Shown: positions 17,719 through 26,425 of the stretch, one piece after another
Position numbering within the stretch: the first letter of the stretch is position 1
Layout: each line of letters begins with the position of its first letter
Assembly (NCBI RefSeq): GCF_036242395.1
Contig: NZ_CP108458.1
Span: forward strand, 5,332,001-5,396,000
Reading direction: 5' to 3'
Source of the DNA: Kitasatospora sp. NBC_01266
GTDB lineage: Bacteria > Actinomycetota > Actinomycetes > Streptomycetales > Streptomycetaceae
Length of the DNA: 64,000 bases
Notes under the pieces: generated by a model
Seen by the model: only the letters and a program-made list of their open reading frames with translations
The model's database searches: none
Told to the model about the DNA's origin: nothing
Translations under genes and position numbers: made by a program

Positions 17719-18675
17719 ATGCTGAAGAACGTCGTCGCCGTGGTGCTGGAGGAGGTGCACCCCTTCGAACTCGGGGTGGCCTGCGAGGTCTTCGGGCTGG
17801 ACCGGAGCGAGCAGGAGCTGCCGGTCTACGACTTCGCGCTCGCCTCGGACCGCCCGGGTGAGCTGCGCACCCATGCCGGATTCAGCGTGAACGTGCCGCA
17901 CGGCGCCGAGCGGCTGGCCGAGGCCGACCTGGTGGTCCTGGCGGCCACCGGGATCCGGGAGAGCTATCCGCCGGTGCTGATCGAGGCGTTGCGCGCGGCG
18001 GTCGAGCGCGGCGCCCGGGTGCTGTCGATCTGCAGCGGCACCTTCCTGCTCGGCGCGGCCGGGCTGCTGGACGGGCGGCGCTGCACCACGCACTGGCGGC
18101 AGGCGACCGAGCTGGCCGAGCGGTTCCCGCTCACCCGGGTCGAGCCGGAGGTGCTCTACGTGGACGAGGACCCGGTGATCACCGCGGCCGGCACCGCGGC
18201 GGGCATCGACGCCTGCCTCCACCTGGTGCGCAAGGTGCAGGGCGTCGAGGTGGCGCGCGGCATCGCCCGGCGGATGGTGGTCGCCCCGCACCGCGAGGGC
18301 GGGCAGGCGCAGTACGTCACCCGGCCGCTGGCCAGTGTCGAGTGCACCTCCTTCGGCTCGGTGCTCGACTGGATGCGCCAGGAGTTGGAGCGCGACTGGA
18401 CGGTGGACGCACTGGCCGCCCGCGCGCACATGGCGCCGCGCACCTTCGCGCGGCGGTTCCGGCAGGAGACCGGGAGCACGCCGCTGCGCTGGCTGATCGG
18501 GCAGCGGGTGCTGCTCGCGCGGCGGCTGCTGGAGGAGACCGGCGAGCCGGTGGAGGCGGTGGCGGCCCAGGTCGGCTTCGGCAACGCGGCGGCGCTGCGC
18601 CACCACTTCGGGCGGCTGGTGGGCACCACGCCGCAGGCCTACCGGCGGGCGTTCGGCGGCGAGCGGGTGGGCTGA
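17719..18675 (+). CDS. GlxA-type AraC family transcriptional regulator with DJ-1/PfpI domain
   Basis: The 318-residue protein has an N-terminal DJ-1/PfpI amidase-like domain (about residues 5-180; nucleophile-elbow segment LSICSGTFLLGAAGLLDG) and a C-terminal AraC-type double helix-turn-helix (about 215-310; LDWMRQELERDWTVDALAA and VAAQVGFGNAAALRHHF). This is the architecture of GlxA and AdpA-like regulators, in which the first domain senses a ligand or dimerises. The start is the ATG closest to the conserved VVAVVLEEVHPFELGVA strand. An 11-base inverted repeat just upstream is a likely autoregulatory site. Target genes are unknown. Confidence 0.88.
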   Translation: MLKNVVAVVLEEVHPFELGVACEVFGLDRSEQELPVYDFALASDRPGELRTHAGFSVNVPHGAERLAEADLVVLAATGIRESYPPVLIEALRAAVERGARVLSICSGTFLLGAAGLLDGRRCTTHWRQATELAERFPLTRVEPEVLYVDEDPVITAAGTAAGIDACLHLVRKVQGVEVARGIARRMVVAPHREGGQAQYVTRPLASVECTSFGSVLDWMRQELERDWTVDALAARAHMAPRTFARRFRQETGSTPLRWLIGQRVLLARRLLEETGEPVEAVAAQVGFGNAAALRHHFGRLVGTTPQAYRRAFGGERVG

Positions 18676-18735
18676 GGCTGTCCGGGGCGCGCGGGGCCGG
18701 GCCGGTGGGCCCGCGGCTGTGGCAGGCTGGGCCGC

Positions 18736-19470
18736 ATGGCAGCGGCGGCGATTCGGGGAGCCCGGGAGCGGGCGAGGGCGGAACTCACCGAGGAGATCAA
18801 GCGGGAGGCGCGGCGCCAGCTGGCTCGCGACGGCGCCCAGCGGCTCTCGCTGCGGGCGGTGGCGCGGGAGTTGGGCATGGCCTCCTCCGCGCTGTACCGG
18901 TACTTCCCGAGCCGTGACGACCTGCTGACCGCGCTGATCGTGGACGCCCACACCATGCTGGCCGAGACGGTGGAGCGCGCGGTGGCGGTGGTGCCCGGCG
19001 CTGGTGGCGCCCGGGTGCGCTGGCGGGTGCTCTGCGCGGCGGTGCGCGACTGGGCCAGGGCGCGGCCGCACGAGTACGCGTTGCTCTACGGCACTCCGGT
19101 CCCCGGCTACCGGGCCGCCGAGGAGACCGTCGGGCCGGCCGCCCGGATCCCGCTCGCGCTGCTCGGCCTGCTCCGCGGCAGCGCCGCCCGACCCGCTCAG
19201 GGGCCGGCGCGTCCGTCCCCCCGGTCGCCATCCCCGCTGCTCTCCGCGCGGCTGGCCCAGCTGGTCGGCCAGTACGCGCCGGAGCTGCCGCAGCCGGTGG
19301 TGGCCCGGGCGCTCGTCGCCTGGGCGCAGCTGTGCGGCATGGTCGGGTTCGAGCTCGCGGGGAACCTGGACGGCGCGGTGGAGTCGGCCGACGCCTTCTT
19401 CGCCTGTGCGGTCGAGCAGTTGGCCGATCTCCTGGGCCTACCGGAGGCCCCGCCCGCCGAGCGCGGCTGA
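18736..19470 (+). CDS. TetR family transcriptional regulator
   Basis: The 244-residue protein begins with a typical TetR DNA-binding domain (LRAVARELGMASSALYRYF, about residues 34-54) followed by an all-helical ligand domain (about 70-235) similar to the WHG/TetR_C-type domains of actinobacterial members. It lies 60 bases downstream of the GlxA-type regulator in the same direction and may be co-transcribed. No adjacent transporter or enzyme points to its ligand. It is convergent with the alpha-galactosidase gene. Confidence 0.87.
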   Translation: MAAAAIRGARERARAELTEEIKREARRQLARDGAQRLSLRAVARELGMASSALYRYFPSRDDLLTALIVDAHTMLAETVERAVAVVPGAGGARVRWRVLCAAVRDWARARPHEYALLYGTPVPGYRAAEETVGPAARIPLALLGLLRGSAARPAQGPARPSPRSPSPLLSARLAQLVGQYAPELPQPVVARALVAWAQLCGMVGFELAGNLDGAVESADAFFACAVEQLADLLGLPEAPPAERG

Positions 19471-19589
19471 ACAGGCGGACCGAACGAGCCGGGCACCGCC
19501 GCCGCCACCCGCCCCGGGCGCGGGTGGCAGCAGCGATGCCCGGCGGACTCGAGCTGCTCGGAGCTGCTCGGAGCTTCTCTGAGCAGTCG

Positions 19590-21314
19590 TCAGACCGGCA
19601 GCGACCAGGCCTGGTTCGCCTGATGGTCGCCGCAGGTCCAGACGTCCAGCTGGCTGCCGTCCGCCGTACCGCCGCCGTAGACGTCCAGGCAGAGCCCGGA
19701 GTCGGCGGCCACCAGCGTGCCGTCCGGCTGCGCGGTCCACTGCTGGCCGCCCGCGCCGCAGCTGCTCAGCGTCACCCAGGAGCCGGCCGAAGTGCCGGAC
19801 TCGGTCAGGCACTTGCCGAGCGTGCCGATGGTCCCGTCGCTGTTCAGCGTCCAGCGCTGGTTGGCGTTGCCGGTGCAGGAGTAGAGGATCACCGGGTTGC
19901 CGTCCACCGTCGAACTGCCGGAGTCGTCAGCGCACTTGGCGCCGTTGCCGGTCAGCTGGCCGGTGGGCACCGGAGCCGCGCAGCCCTGCGGGGTGAGCCG
20001 CCAGATCGCCGTGCCGTGCGCGGGGACGGTGGCGGTCAGCGTCGAGGAGACGGTCGAACTCGCGCCGGTCCACAGGTCCTTGGCGCTCACCGTGCAACCG
20101 GGCAGGCCGATCGAGGCCAGCGTGGTGCTGATCGAGCTGGCGCTGCCGGTGCGGTTGAGCACGGCCACCGCGCGGTCGCCGTTCGCCAGCGGACGGGCCA
20201 GTACGTCGGTGCTGCCGTTGGTGGAGACCACGGCCGCCTGCTTGCCGGCGCTGTCCTGGTCGATCGCGACCAGGTCGGTGTTGCCGAGCGCGCTCAGCGC
20301 GGCGGGGGAGAGGTTGGCGACGTCCGAGGAGAGGATCATCGGCGCGGCCATCATCGACCAGAGCGCGATCTGGCTGCGCGATTCGTCGTCGGTCAGGCCG
20401 CCGTCGCCGGCGATCAGGAAGTCCGGATCGTTCCAGTTGCCGGGCTTGGCGTAGCGGCCGATCCAGCGGTTGTAGCCGTAGTTGGAGAGCACCGAACTCC
20501 ACCGCGAGGCGGTCGGGTTGCTCGCGTCGAAGGTGGCGATGTCATAGCCCTCGCGCCAGAGCTGGCCGTCCTGGCCGACCCAGCCGAGCACCGAGAACCA
20601 GCTCGGGTTGCCCCACTCGCCGCTCTGGAAGTAGGCGGGCGCCGACTCCGAGAAGGTGATCGCCCGCCCGCTGCCGCGCAGCGCGGCCGCCTCGGCGTCG
20701 TAGGCCTGGTGGTAGGCCTGCTCCTGGGTCTGGCCGGGGGCGGTCCACAGGTTGCAGCCGTCCAGTTTGAGGTAGTCCACGCCCCAGGAGGCGAAGGTCG
20801 CGGCGTCCTGCGCGAAGTGGTCGGTGCCGCCGCCCTGCGGCAGCCCGCTGCCGGGGTAGCCGCCGCAGGTGGCCGAGCCGGCGTCCTCGTAGATGCCGAA
20901 CTTCAGGCCCCGGCTGTGCAGGTAGCTGCCCAGCCAGGCCATGCCGTGCGGGAACTTGGTCGGATCCGCGACCAGGTTGCCGTCGGCGTCGCGGCTGCTC
21001 GCCATCCAGCAGTCGTCCACCGTCACGGTGGTGTAGCCCTTGGCGGCCAGGCCGCTGCTCACCAGGGCGTCGGCGTTCGCGGTGATGGTCGATTCGTCGA
21101 TCCCGCACTGGTAGTGCGCCCAGTCGTTCCAGCCCATCGGCGGGGTGGCGGCCAGGACGGCGGCGGCAGCGCCGGGTACGGGAGCGGCGGCTGCGGGAGC
21201 GGCGGGAGCCGGGGTGGTGGCGGCCGAGGCGGGGGCGGCGGCGCCGGCCAGGGGGAGGGCGAGCAGGGCGCAGGCGGTGACCAGCTGGCCGAGGGCACGA
21301 CGTGCCGAGGGCAT
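19590..21314 (-). CDS. Secreted GH27 alpha-galactosidase with C-terminal CBM13 (ricin-type) domain
   Basis: The 574-residue exoenzyme starts at the ATG at 21314, with GGAAGGAG just before it, and has a signal peptide ending near ASA (residue 31). The GH27 barrel follows (about 56-440): PPMGWNDWAHYQC, TVDDCW, and YLKLDGCN with the nucleophile Asp185. LTDDESR probably holds the acid/base aspartate. The C-terminal 125 residues form a ricin-B-like CBM13 with repeated QRW/QQW/QAW motifs. It should release terminal alpha-galactose from plant galactosides; some GH27 enzymes are instead beta-L-arabinopyranosidases. No sugar transporter is adjacent. Confidence 0.9.
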   Translation of the reverse strand: MPSARRALGQLVTACALLALPLAGAAAPASAATTPAPAAPAAAAPVPGAAAAVLAATPPMGWNDWAHYQCGIDESTITANADALVSSGLAAKGYTTVTVDDCWMASSRDADGNLVADPTKFPHGMAWLGSYLHSRGLKFGIYEDAGSATCGGYPGSGLPQGGGTDHFAQDAATFASWGVDYLKLDGCNLWTAPGQTQEQAYHQAYDAEAAALRGSGRAITFSESAPAYFQSGEWGNPSWFSVLGWVGQDGQLWREGYDIATFDASNPTASRWSSVLSNYGYNRWIGRYAKPGNWNDPDFLIAGDGGLTDDESRSQIALWSMMAAPMILSSDVANLSPAALSALGNTDLVAIDQDSAGKQAAVVSTNGSTDVLARPLANGDRAVAVLNRTGSASSISTTLASIGLPGCTVSAKDLWTGASSTVSSTLTATVPAHGTAIWRLTPQGCAAPVPTGQLTGNGAKCADDSGSSTVDGNPVILYSCTGNANQRWTLNSDGTIGTLGKCLTESGTSAGSWVTLSSCGAGGQQWTAQPDGTLVAADSGLCLDVYGGGTADGSQLDVWTCGDHQANQAWSLPV

Positions 21315-21511
21315 GGTGGCTCCTTCCGGGCATGGGGCAGGGGAAGTGCGCAACCAGTGCAGCCGTGACGCTCATTCGTGTCAATAGAGCCGTCAAAACG
21401 CGCATGATTGCGCACTCTCGCCCGGTTGAGCGCCGTTCTTTCGCGCACCGCCCTGCGCGCCGGCCGCCCTCGTGCCCGGGTGCCGCCGTCTCCGGCCGTC
21501 CTCGTCCCCCG

Positions 21512-22291
21512 CTACCCGAGGTGCCCGGTCGCGTTCCACAGCTCGGGCCGCAGCCGCCCGCCCGCCGAACGCCACACGCTGGCCGAGCAGTTGCGCACCG
21601 GCGCGAGCTCCGGCAGCCGCTGCTCGGCGAGCCGGTCCAGGACGTAGCAGAGCATCAGCACCACGGTGTCGTGCGCCACCAGCAGCACCGGGTGCCCGGC
21701 CTCCTCGGCGCACAGGTCGCGCAGGCAGTCGCGCACCCGCAGCGCCACGTCCGACCAGCTCTCACCGCCCGGCGGCCGGTAGTACAGCTCGCCCATCTTG
21801 CGCCGCCGGGCCGCCTCCTCGGGGTGCCGCTTCTCGATCGCCGCCGCCGTGAGCATCTCCAGGATGCCCAACTCCCGGTCCCGCAGCCGCTCGTCGTAGC
21901 GCACCGGCAGCCCCACCGGCACCGCGCCGAGCCCGGCCGCCTGGGCGACCGCGATCCGCGCGGTCTCGGCGGTGCGCAGGTACGGGGAGCACCAGACCGA
22001 GCGCGGCCGGTCGGCGCCGGGCAGTTCGGCCCACCAGCGGCCGAACGCCTGCGCCTGGGACTGCCCGTGCATGGAGAGCGGGATGTCGGCGTCGCGGCAG
22101 GTGATCGGCACCTCCAGCGCGCCGGTGGCCTCGGCGAGCTGGAACTCCACGTTGGCGGTGCTCTCGCCGTGCCGGGTGGCGATCAGGACGGACGGCAGCG
22201 GCGGGCCGGCTGCCGGGGCACCGGTCGCCGGGCCGGTCGCGGGGGTGTCCTGCCGTTGGTGGCCGTTGAGGATGCTGCTCAGCTCTGGCAT
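21512..22291 (-). CDS. Histidine phosphatase family protein
   Basis: The 259-residue cytoplasmic protein has the RHGES signature (His41 would be phosphorylated) and the later HD motif in LLVAHDTVVL, both typical of the phosphoglycerate mutase-like histidine phosphatase superfamily. The first 30 residues are a variable Pro/Ala tail. The start at 22291 has GGGGAG 8 bases upstream. Substrate is unknown; family members hydrolyse many small phosphates. It is followed at about 200 bases by the alpha-galactosidase start, without an obvious functional link. Confidence 0.85.
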   Translation of the reverse strand: MPELSSILNGHQRQDTPATGPATGAPAAGPPLPSVLIATRHGESTANVEFQLAEATGALEVPITCRDADIPLSMHGQSQAQAFGRWWAELPGADRPRSVWCSPYLRTAETARIAVAQAAGLGAVPVGLPVRYDERLRDRELGILEMLTAAAIEKRHPEEAARRRKMGELYYRPPGGESWSDVALRVRDCLRDLCAEEAGHPVLLVAHDTVVLMLCYVLDRLAEQRLPELAPVRNCSASVWRSAGGRLRPELWNATGHLG

Positions 22292-22385
22292 GGCGGTTGC
22301 TCCCCGTTGGTGTCTGTGGCCTGTCGGTGGCCGGTCTGGGGTACGGCGGGTGCGGCAGGCGGCTACCACCAGTTGTCCATACATA

Positions 22386-22434
22386 TGATCGCGCCGCCAC
22401 CCCCTCAGTGTTGAGGGAGGCGGCGGCGCGATCA
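22386..22434 (-). terminator. Strong hairpin terminator after the symporter operon
   Basis: The segment 22386-22407 pairs with 22412-22434 across the four-base loop GTGT, giving a stem of about 20 pairs with one small irregularity. It lies 20 bases beyond the symporter stop codon on the minus strand. No U-run follows, as is common for actinomycete terminators. Confidence 0.75.
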
Positions 22435-22454
22435 CAGGGCGCGCAACGGGGCGC

Positions 22455-24086
22455 TTAATGCGCCGCGACCGGCTGGGGCGCACCGGCAAGCTCGGGGTCG
22501 CCCTCCTCCGCGCTGTAGTCCGCCGCGGCGGTCTCGTCCACGCCGTCGGGCGTCTTCGCCGCCTTGAACACCAGGGTCAGCACCACCGAGACCAGCACGT
22601 TGAGCACGAAGGCGGTCAGCCCGATGTAGCCGATCTCGCCGATCCCGGGGATCGTCGCGCTGCTGCCGCCGAAGTGCTTGGTGGCGGGGGAGGCGATCCC
22701 GTACGCCTTCCAGGTCCCGTAGACCATGCCGACCAGCCAGCCGGCCAGCAGCGCCCAGCGGTGGAACCAGCGGGTGAAGAGTCCGGCGACCACCGCGACG
22801 AAGGTCTGCAGGATCCAGATCCCGCCCAGCAGCTGGAGGTTGATCGCCAGCTGCTTGTCCATCCCGAGCACGAAGACCAGCGCGCCGACCTTGACCAGCA
22901 GCGAGACCAGCTTGGCGACCTTGGTCTCCTGCTCGGGGGTGGCCTCGGGGCGCAGGAACTCCTTGTAGATGTTGCGGGTGAACAGGTTGGCCGCCGCGAT
23001 CGACATGATCGCGGCCGGTACCAGCGCGCCGATCCCGATCGCCGCGAAGGCCACGCCGGTGAACCAGTCCGGGAACAGCCCGGCGAACAGCTGCGGCACC
23101 GCCAGCTGCGGGTTGTAGCCCTTGACGCCCTTGCCCACCCCGGCTGCGATGGCCAGGAAGCCGAGCAGCGCGAGCAGCCCGAGCATCAGCGAGTACGCGG
23201 GCAGGATGGCCATGTTGCGGCGCACGGTGGTGCGCGACTTGGCGGCCAGCACGCCGGTGACGGTGTGCGGGTACATGAAGAGCGCGAGCGCCGAGCCGAG
23301 CGCCAGCGTCGCGTACGCCCACTGCGCCTTCGGCCCGGTGACCATCGACCCGACCGGCTGCTTGGTGGCCGGATTGACGGTGCTCATCTTCTTCGCCGCC
23401 GCGTCGAAGATGTGTCCGTAGCCGCCCAGCCGCATCGGCAGGTAGATCACCGCGACGATGATCACGATGTAGACCAGGATGTCCTTGACGAAGGCGATCA
23501 GCGCGGGTGCCCGCAGCCCCGAGGAGTAGGTGTAGGCGGCCAGCACCGCGAAGGCCAGGAAGAGCGGCAGGTCCTTGACGAACCAGTTGGCGTTCGCTCC
23601 GCCGCCCACCCCCAGGGTGTCCAGCACCGCCTGGATGCCGACCAGTTGCAGGGCGATGTACGGCATGGTGGCCAGGATCCCGGTCAGCGCCACGGCCAGC
23701 GACAGTGCCCGCGAGCCGTACCGCCCGCGCACGAAGTCGGCCGGGGTGACGTACCCGTGCACCCGGGCGACCGACCAGAGCCGGGGCAGGAAGAGGAAGA
23801 CCAGCGGGTAGGCGATGATCGTGTACGGCACCGCGAAGAAGCCCGAGGCCCCGGCGCCGTAGATCGCCGCCGGCACCGCGATGAAGGTGTACGCGGTGTA
23901 GAGGTCGCCGCCCAGCAGGAACCAGGTGATCCAGGTCCCGAAGCTGCGGCCGCCCAGGCCCCACTCGTCCAGGTGTAGCGCGCTGCCGGTGCGTCGCCAG
24001 CGCGCGGCCAGGAAGCCCAGCACGGTGACCAGCAGGAAGAAGAGGACGAACACCAGCAGGGCGACCGTGTTCACGCCGTGGTTCAT
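22455..24086 (-). CDS. Sodium:solute symporter, MctP-like monocarboxylate permease
   Basis: The 543-residue integral membrane protein has about 13 hydrophobic spans and the SSS family features LGGRSFGTWITWFLLGGD near the start and GYVTPADFVRGRYGSR in the third-helix region. It resembles MctP-type permeases for lactate, pyruvate, acetate and similar acids, which use a cation gradient. The gene overlaps the DUF3311 gene stop by ATGA, and the DUF3311-SSS pair is a frequent combination in actinobacteria. The exact substrate is inferred from family resemblance only. Confidence 0.85.
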   Translation of the reverse strand: MNHGVNTVALLVFVLFFLLVTVLGFLAARWRRTGSALHLDEWGLGGRSFGTWITWFLLGGDLYTAYTFIAVPAAIYGAGASGFFAVPYTIIAYPLVFLFLPRLWSVARVHGYVTPADFVRGRYGSRALSLAVALTGILATMPYIALQLVGIQAVLDTLGVGGGANANWFVKDLPLFLAFAVLAAYTYSSGLRAPALIAFVKDILVYIVIIVAVIYLPMRLGGYGHIFDAAAKKMSTVNPATKQPVGSMVTGPKAQWAYATLALGSALALFMYPHTVTGVLAAKSRTTVRRNMAILPAYSLMLGLLALLGFLAIAAGVGKGVKGYNPQLAVPQLFAGLFPDWFTGVAFAAIGIGALVPAAIMSIAAANLFTRNIYKEFLRPEATPEQETKVAKLVSLLVKVGALVFVLGMDKQLAINLQLLGGIWILQTFVAVVAGLFTRWFHRWALLAGWLVGMVYGTWKAYGIASPATKHFGGSSATIPGIGEIGYIGLTAFVLNVLVSVVLTLVFKAAKTPDGVDETAAADYSAEEGDPELAGAPQPVAAH

Positions 24087-24364
24087 CGCGCGGCACCTCC
24101 TCGGGCGGCCTTGCGCTGCCTCGCGTCGTGGTTCAGCAGCAGGTAGGCGGCGCCGGTGAAGAGCGCCGAGACCGGGATCCAGAGGATCTGGTACCAGTAG
24201 AAGAACGGGATGCCGCCGACCCTCGGCGTGAGGGACGCGTACGACGAGACCCAGAGCAGCGCGACGACCGGGACGGCCAGGCTGATCCCGGCCAGCACAC
24301 GGGCGGGGGTGACGACCGGCAGCTGCCCCGGGGGCGCCGACGGAGCGTCAGGTTCGGTGGACAT
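24083..24364 (-). CDS. DUF3311 small membrane protein, symporter partner
   Basis: The 93-residue protein has two transmembrane segments (about residues 22-46 and 54-78) and the LPVVTPARVLAGISLAVP and PFFYWYQILWIP motifs typical of DUF3311. These proteins are encoded directly before SSS family permeases and are thought to form a small subunit or stabiliser. The stop overlaps the symporter start (ATGA). The ATG start at 24364 was chosen because it leaves a normal short cytoplasmic tail. Confidence 0.85.
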   Translation of the reverse strand: MSTEPDAPSAPPGQLPVVTPARVLAGISLAVPVVALLWVSSYASLTPRVGGIPFFYWYQILWIPVSALFTGAAYLLLNHDARQRKAARGGAAR

Positions 24365-24481
24365 GGGGCGACTCCGGCACAGGCAGGGATCCCCAGCGGC
24401 GCCGCAGCACGCCGACCCGCGGCCGGTGCGTCCGCCGAGCAGCGCCCATGGTGATCGGCTTGACCCGGAATGTAGGGCACC

Positions 24482-24497
24482 TGACACCTCCGTGTCA
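24482..24497. promoter_or_regulatory. Short inverted repeat upstream of the symporter operon
   Basis: TGACAC and GTGTCA (24482-24487 and 24492-24497) form a perfect 6-base inverted repeat with a 4-base spacer, about 118 bases before the DUF3311 start. It could be an operator for a GntR- or TetR-type regulator. It is short enough to arise by chance. The rest of 24365-24644 shows no gene. Confidence 0.3.
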
Positions 24498-24644
24498 CTG
24501 GACAAAACGCGCGATCTCGGTGAGTGGACCGGCCGAACCGTGACTGCGTCCGGTCGACCGGCGGCCGATCGGCTCTCGAGAGGCTGATGGCCGGTCAAGA
24601 GTCGTTGACGGGCGGTCAAGAAGTGCTGACCGAATCCCGGGGCC

Positions 24645-25850
24645 TCAGGCCTCGACCACCGCGGCCACCACCGGTGCCGGCTCCTCGGCCGCCCGGTCCG
24701 GCCAGCGGATCCGGGCGGCGCACAGCGAGACCACGATCGCCGAGGCGGCCACCGCGCCCATGCCCCAGACCAGCCCGCCGGCGTTCGCGATGAACCCGAT
24801 CACCGCCGGTCCGGCCAGCAGCCCGACCGTGCCCATCGCGGCGACCAGCGCCAGCGCGTCGGAGCCCTGCCGCGCGGCGGCCACGTACACGCACGGCGTC
24901 ACGGCCGCGACGCCGAGACCGACGCAGGCGAACCCGAGCAGGGCCGGCGCCAGGCCGCCGGCCAGCAGGGCGAGCGCCAGGCCCGCACCGGCCAGTGCGC
25001 TGCCGGCCCGCACGATCCGCCCGTCGCCCCAGCGCTCGCGCCAGTTGTCGGCGAACAGGCGGGCCAGCACCATCATCACCGAGACCACCGCGATGCCCAT
25101 CGGGGCCAGCGCCGAGGCCGCGTGGGCGACGCTCTTCAGATAGAGCGCCGACCAGTCGTTCATGGCGCCCTCGGTCACCGTGCCGAAGGCCATCGCGCAC
25201 CCCATCCAGAGCGTCACCCGCGCGGGCAGGCTCCAACTACGCCGGGTCTTCGGCTCCTTCGCCCCGGCGGGCTCGCCCTGCTGATCCTCGGTCAGCAGCG
25301 CGGGGCGGGCGTAGGCGATCAGCAGCAGCAACAGGACGGCCGCCACCGCGAAGTGCGCCGCCAGGGTCGAGGTGAACGCGTTCATCGCGGAGGCGAGCAG
25401 CGCGGCGCCGAGCGACCCGGCGCTGAACGTCGCGTGCAGCTTGGCCATCGCGGTGCGCTGGTACCGGACCTCCAGCGCGGCACCCTGCGCGTTCATCGCC
25501 ACGTTCAGGGCCCCGACAGCGACGCCGTCGCAGCACATCACCAGCAGTGCGACCGGGTAGTTCGGCAACTCGGCCATCGCGAGCAGGATCACGCCCAGGC
25601 AGAGCGCCGCGAGGAACGCCAGGCGCCGCGAGCCCAGCCGCTTCATCAGCAGGGCCACCAGCGGGAAGGAGGCCGCCGCGCCCACGCCGGTGGCCATCAG
25701 CAGCAGGCCCACCTCTGCCGCGCTCAGGTCCAGCTGCGCTTTGATCGTGGGAATCCGCGACGCCCAGCTGCCGTACTGGAATCCGAGAAAGCAGAACAAC
25801 GCGGCAATCGCCAGCTGGGTCCGGCGGAATGGATCGCGGACGCGGAACAT
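24645..25850 (-). CDS. MFS transporter, probable efflux
   Basis: The 401-residue protein has 12 predicted transmembrane segments with the usual central cytoplasmic loop (about residues 193-207). LGFQYGSWASRIPTIKAQL near the start and LLMKRLGSRR after helix 2 resemble the YbjJ-like MFS group. It is the last gene of the five-gene operon that begins with the dioxygenase and follows the acetyltransferase by 5 bases. In this setting it most likely exports the operon's product. An importer role cannot be excluded. Confidence 0.85.
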   Translation of the reverse strand: MFRVRDPFRRTQLAIAALFCFLGFQYGSWASRIPTIKAQLDLSAAEVGLLLMATGVGAAASFPLVALLMKRLGSRRLAFLAALCLGVILLAMAELPNYPVALLVMCCDGVAVGALNVAMNAQGAALEVRYQRTAMAKLHATFSAGSLGAALLASAMNAFTSTLAAHFAVAAVLLLLLIAYARPALLTEDQQGEPAGAKEPKTRRSWSLPARVTLWMGCAMAFGTVTEGAMNDWSALYLKSVAHAASALAPMGIAVVSVMMVLARLFADNWRERWGDGRIVRAGSALAGAGLALALLAGGLAPALLGFACVGLGVAAVTPCVYVAAARQGSDALALVAAMGTVGLLAGPAVIGFIANAGGLVWGMGAVAASAIVVSLCAARIRWPDRAAEEPAPVVAAVVEA

Positions 25851-25855
25851 GTGAA

Positions 25856-26425
25856 TCAGCCTACTTCGTCTTCCGGGGGTGATCCGGGCAGCGGATCGTT
25901 GGCGGGCCCTGTCTGCTCGGGCATATCCGCGGGCACCGCCCGGGACATGTACACCGCGTCCGATCCGTAACTCCGGGGAAGGGCGACCTCGGTGTGCGGG
26001 TGGAATCCGTTCGCCGACCAGAAGGTGTCGGCGCCGCCCACGGCGACCAGCGAGATCCGTTCATAACTCCTGCGGCCGGCCGTCGCGGTGAGCCGGCCCA
26101 GCAGTCTCTTCGCCAGCCCCCGGCCGCGCAGCTTCTCGGCGACGACGAGATCGTGCAGGTGCAGGTTGCGCGAGTGGCAGGCGGTCACCTCCGGCCGGGA
26201 CAGGTCCGGATACCGGAAGGGCGGGTAGGGCAGGGCCAGCGCATAGCCGACCACCTGCCGCCCGCGCGCCAGCACGAAGCAGGTGTCCGGCGAGACCCGG
26301 CCCCTGGACTCCAGCGCGGCGCGGTCCTCCGACAGTTCGCTGTCGCCGTAGGTGCCGGCCTCCAGCGCGACGATGCCGTCCCAGTCGCCGTCGGATATCC
26401 GCCGCAGGCGCACGTCCTCGGTCAT
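25856..26425 (-). CDS. GNAT family N-acetyltransferase in the five-gene operon
   Basis: The 189-residue protein has the GNAT core: an N-terminal strand VRLRRISDGDWD, the acetyl-CoA loop KLRGRGLAKRLLGRL (about residues 97-111), and a terminal strand containing GFHPHTEVALP. Its ATG overlaps the decarboxylase stop (ATGA), so the two are coupled. It could acylate an amine made by the decarboxylase, either as a biosynthetic step or as self-protection. Both are inferences from gene order. The C-terminal 20 residues are an acidic, Pro-rich tail. Confidence 0.82.
   Translation of the reverse strand: MTEDVRLRRISDGDWDGIVALEAGTYGDSELSEDRAALESRGRVSPDTCFVLARGRQVVGYALALPYPPFRYPDLSRPEVTACHSRNLHLHDLVVAEKLRGRGLAKRLLGRLTATAGRRSYERISLVAVGGADTFWSANGFHPHTEVALPRSYGSDAVYMSRAVPADMPEQTGPANDPLPGSPPEDEVG

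Noticed and set aside
19552..19582. Tandem GAGCTGCTCG repeat after the TetR gene
   Set aside because: Only two exact copies and a partial third are present; the tract is too short to assign a role.
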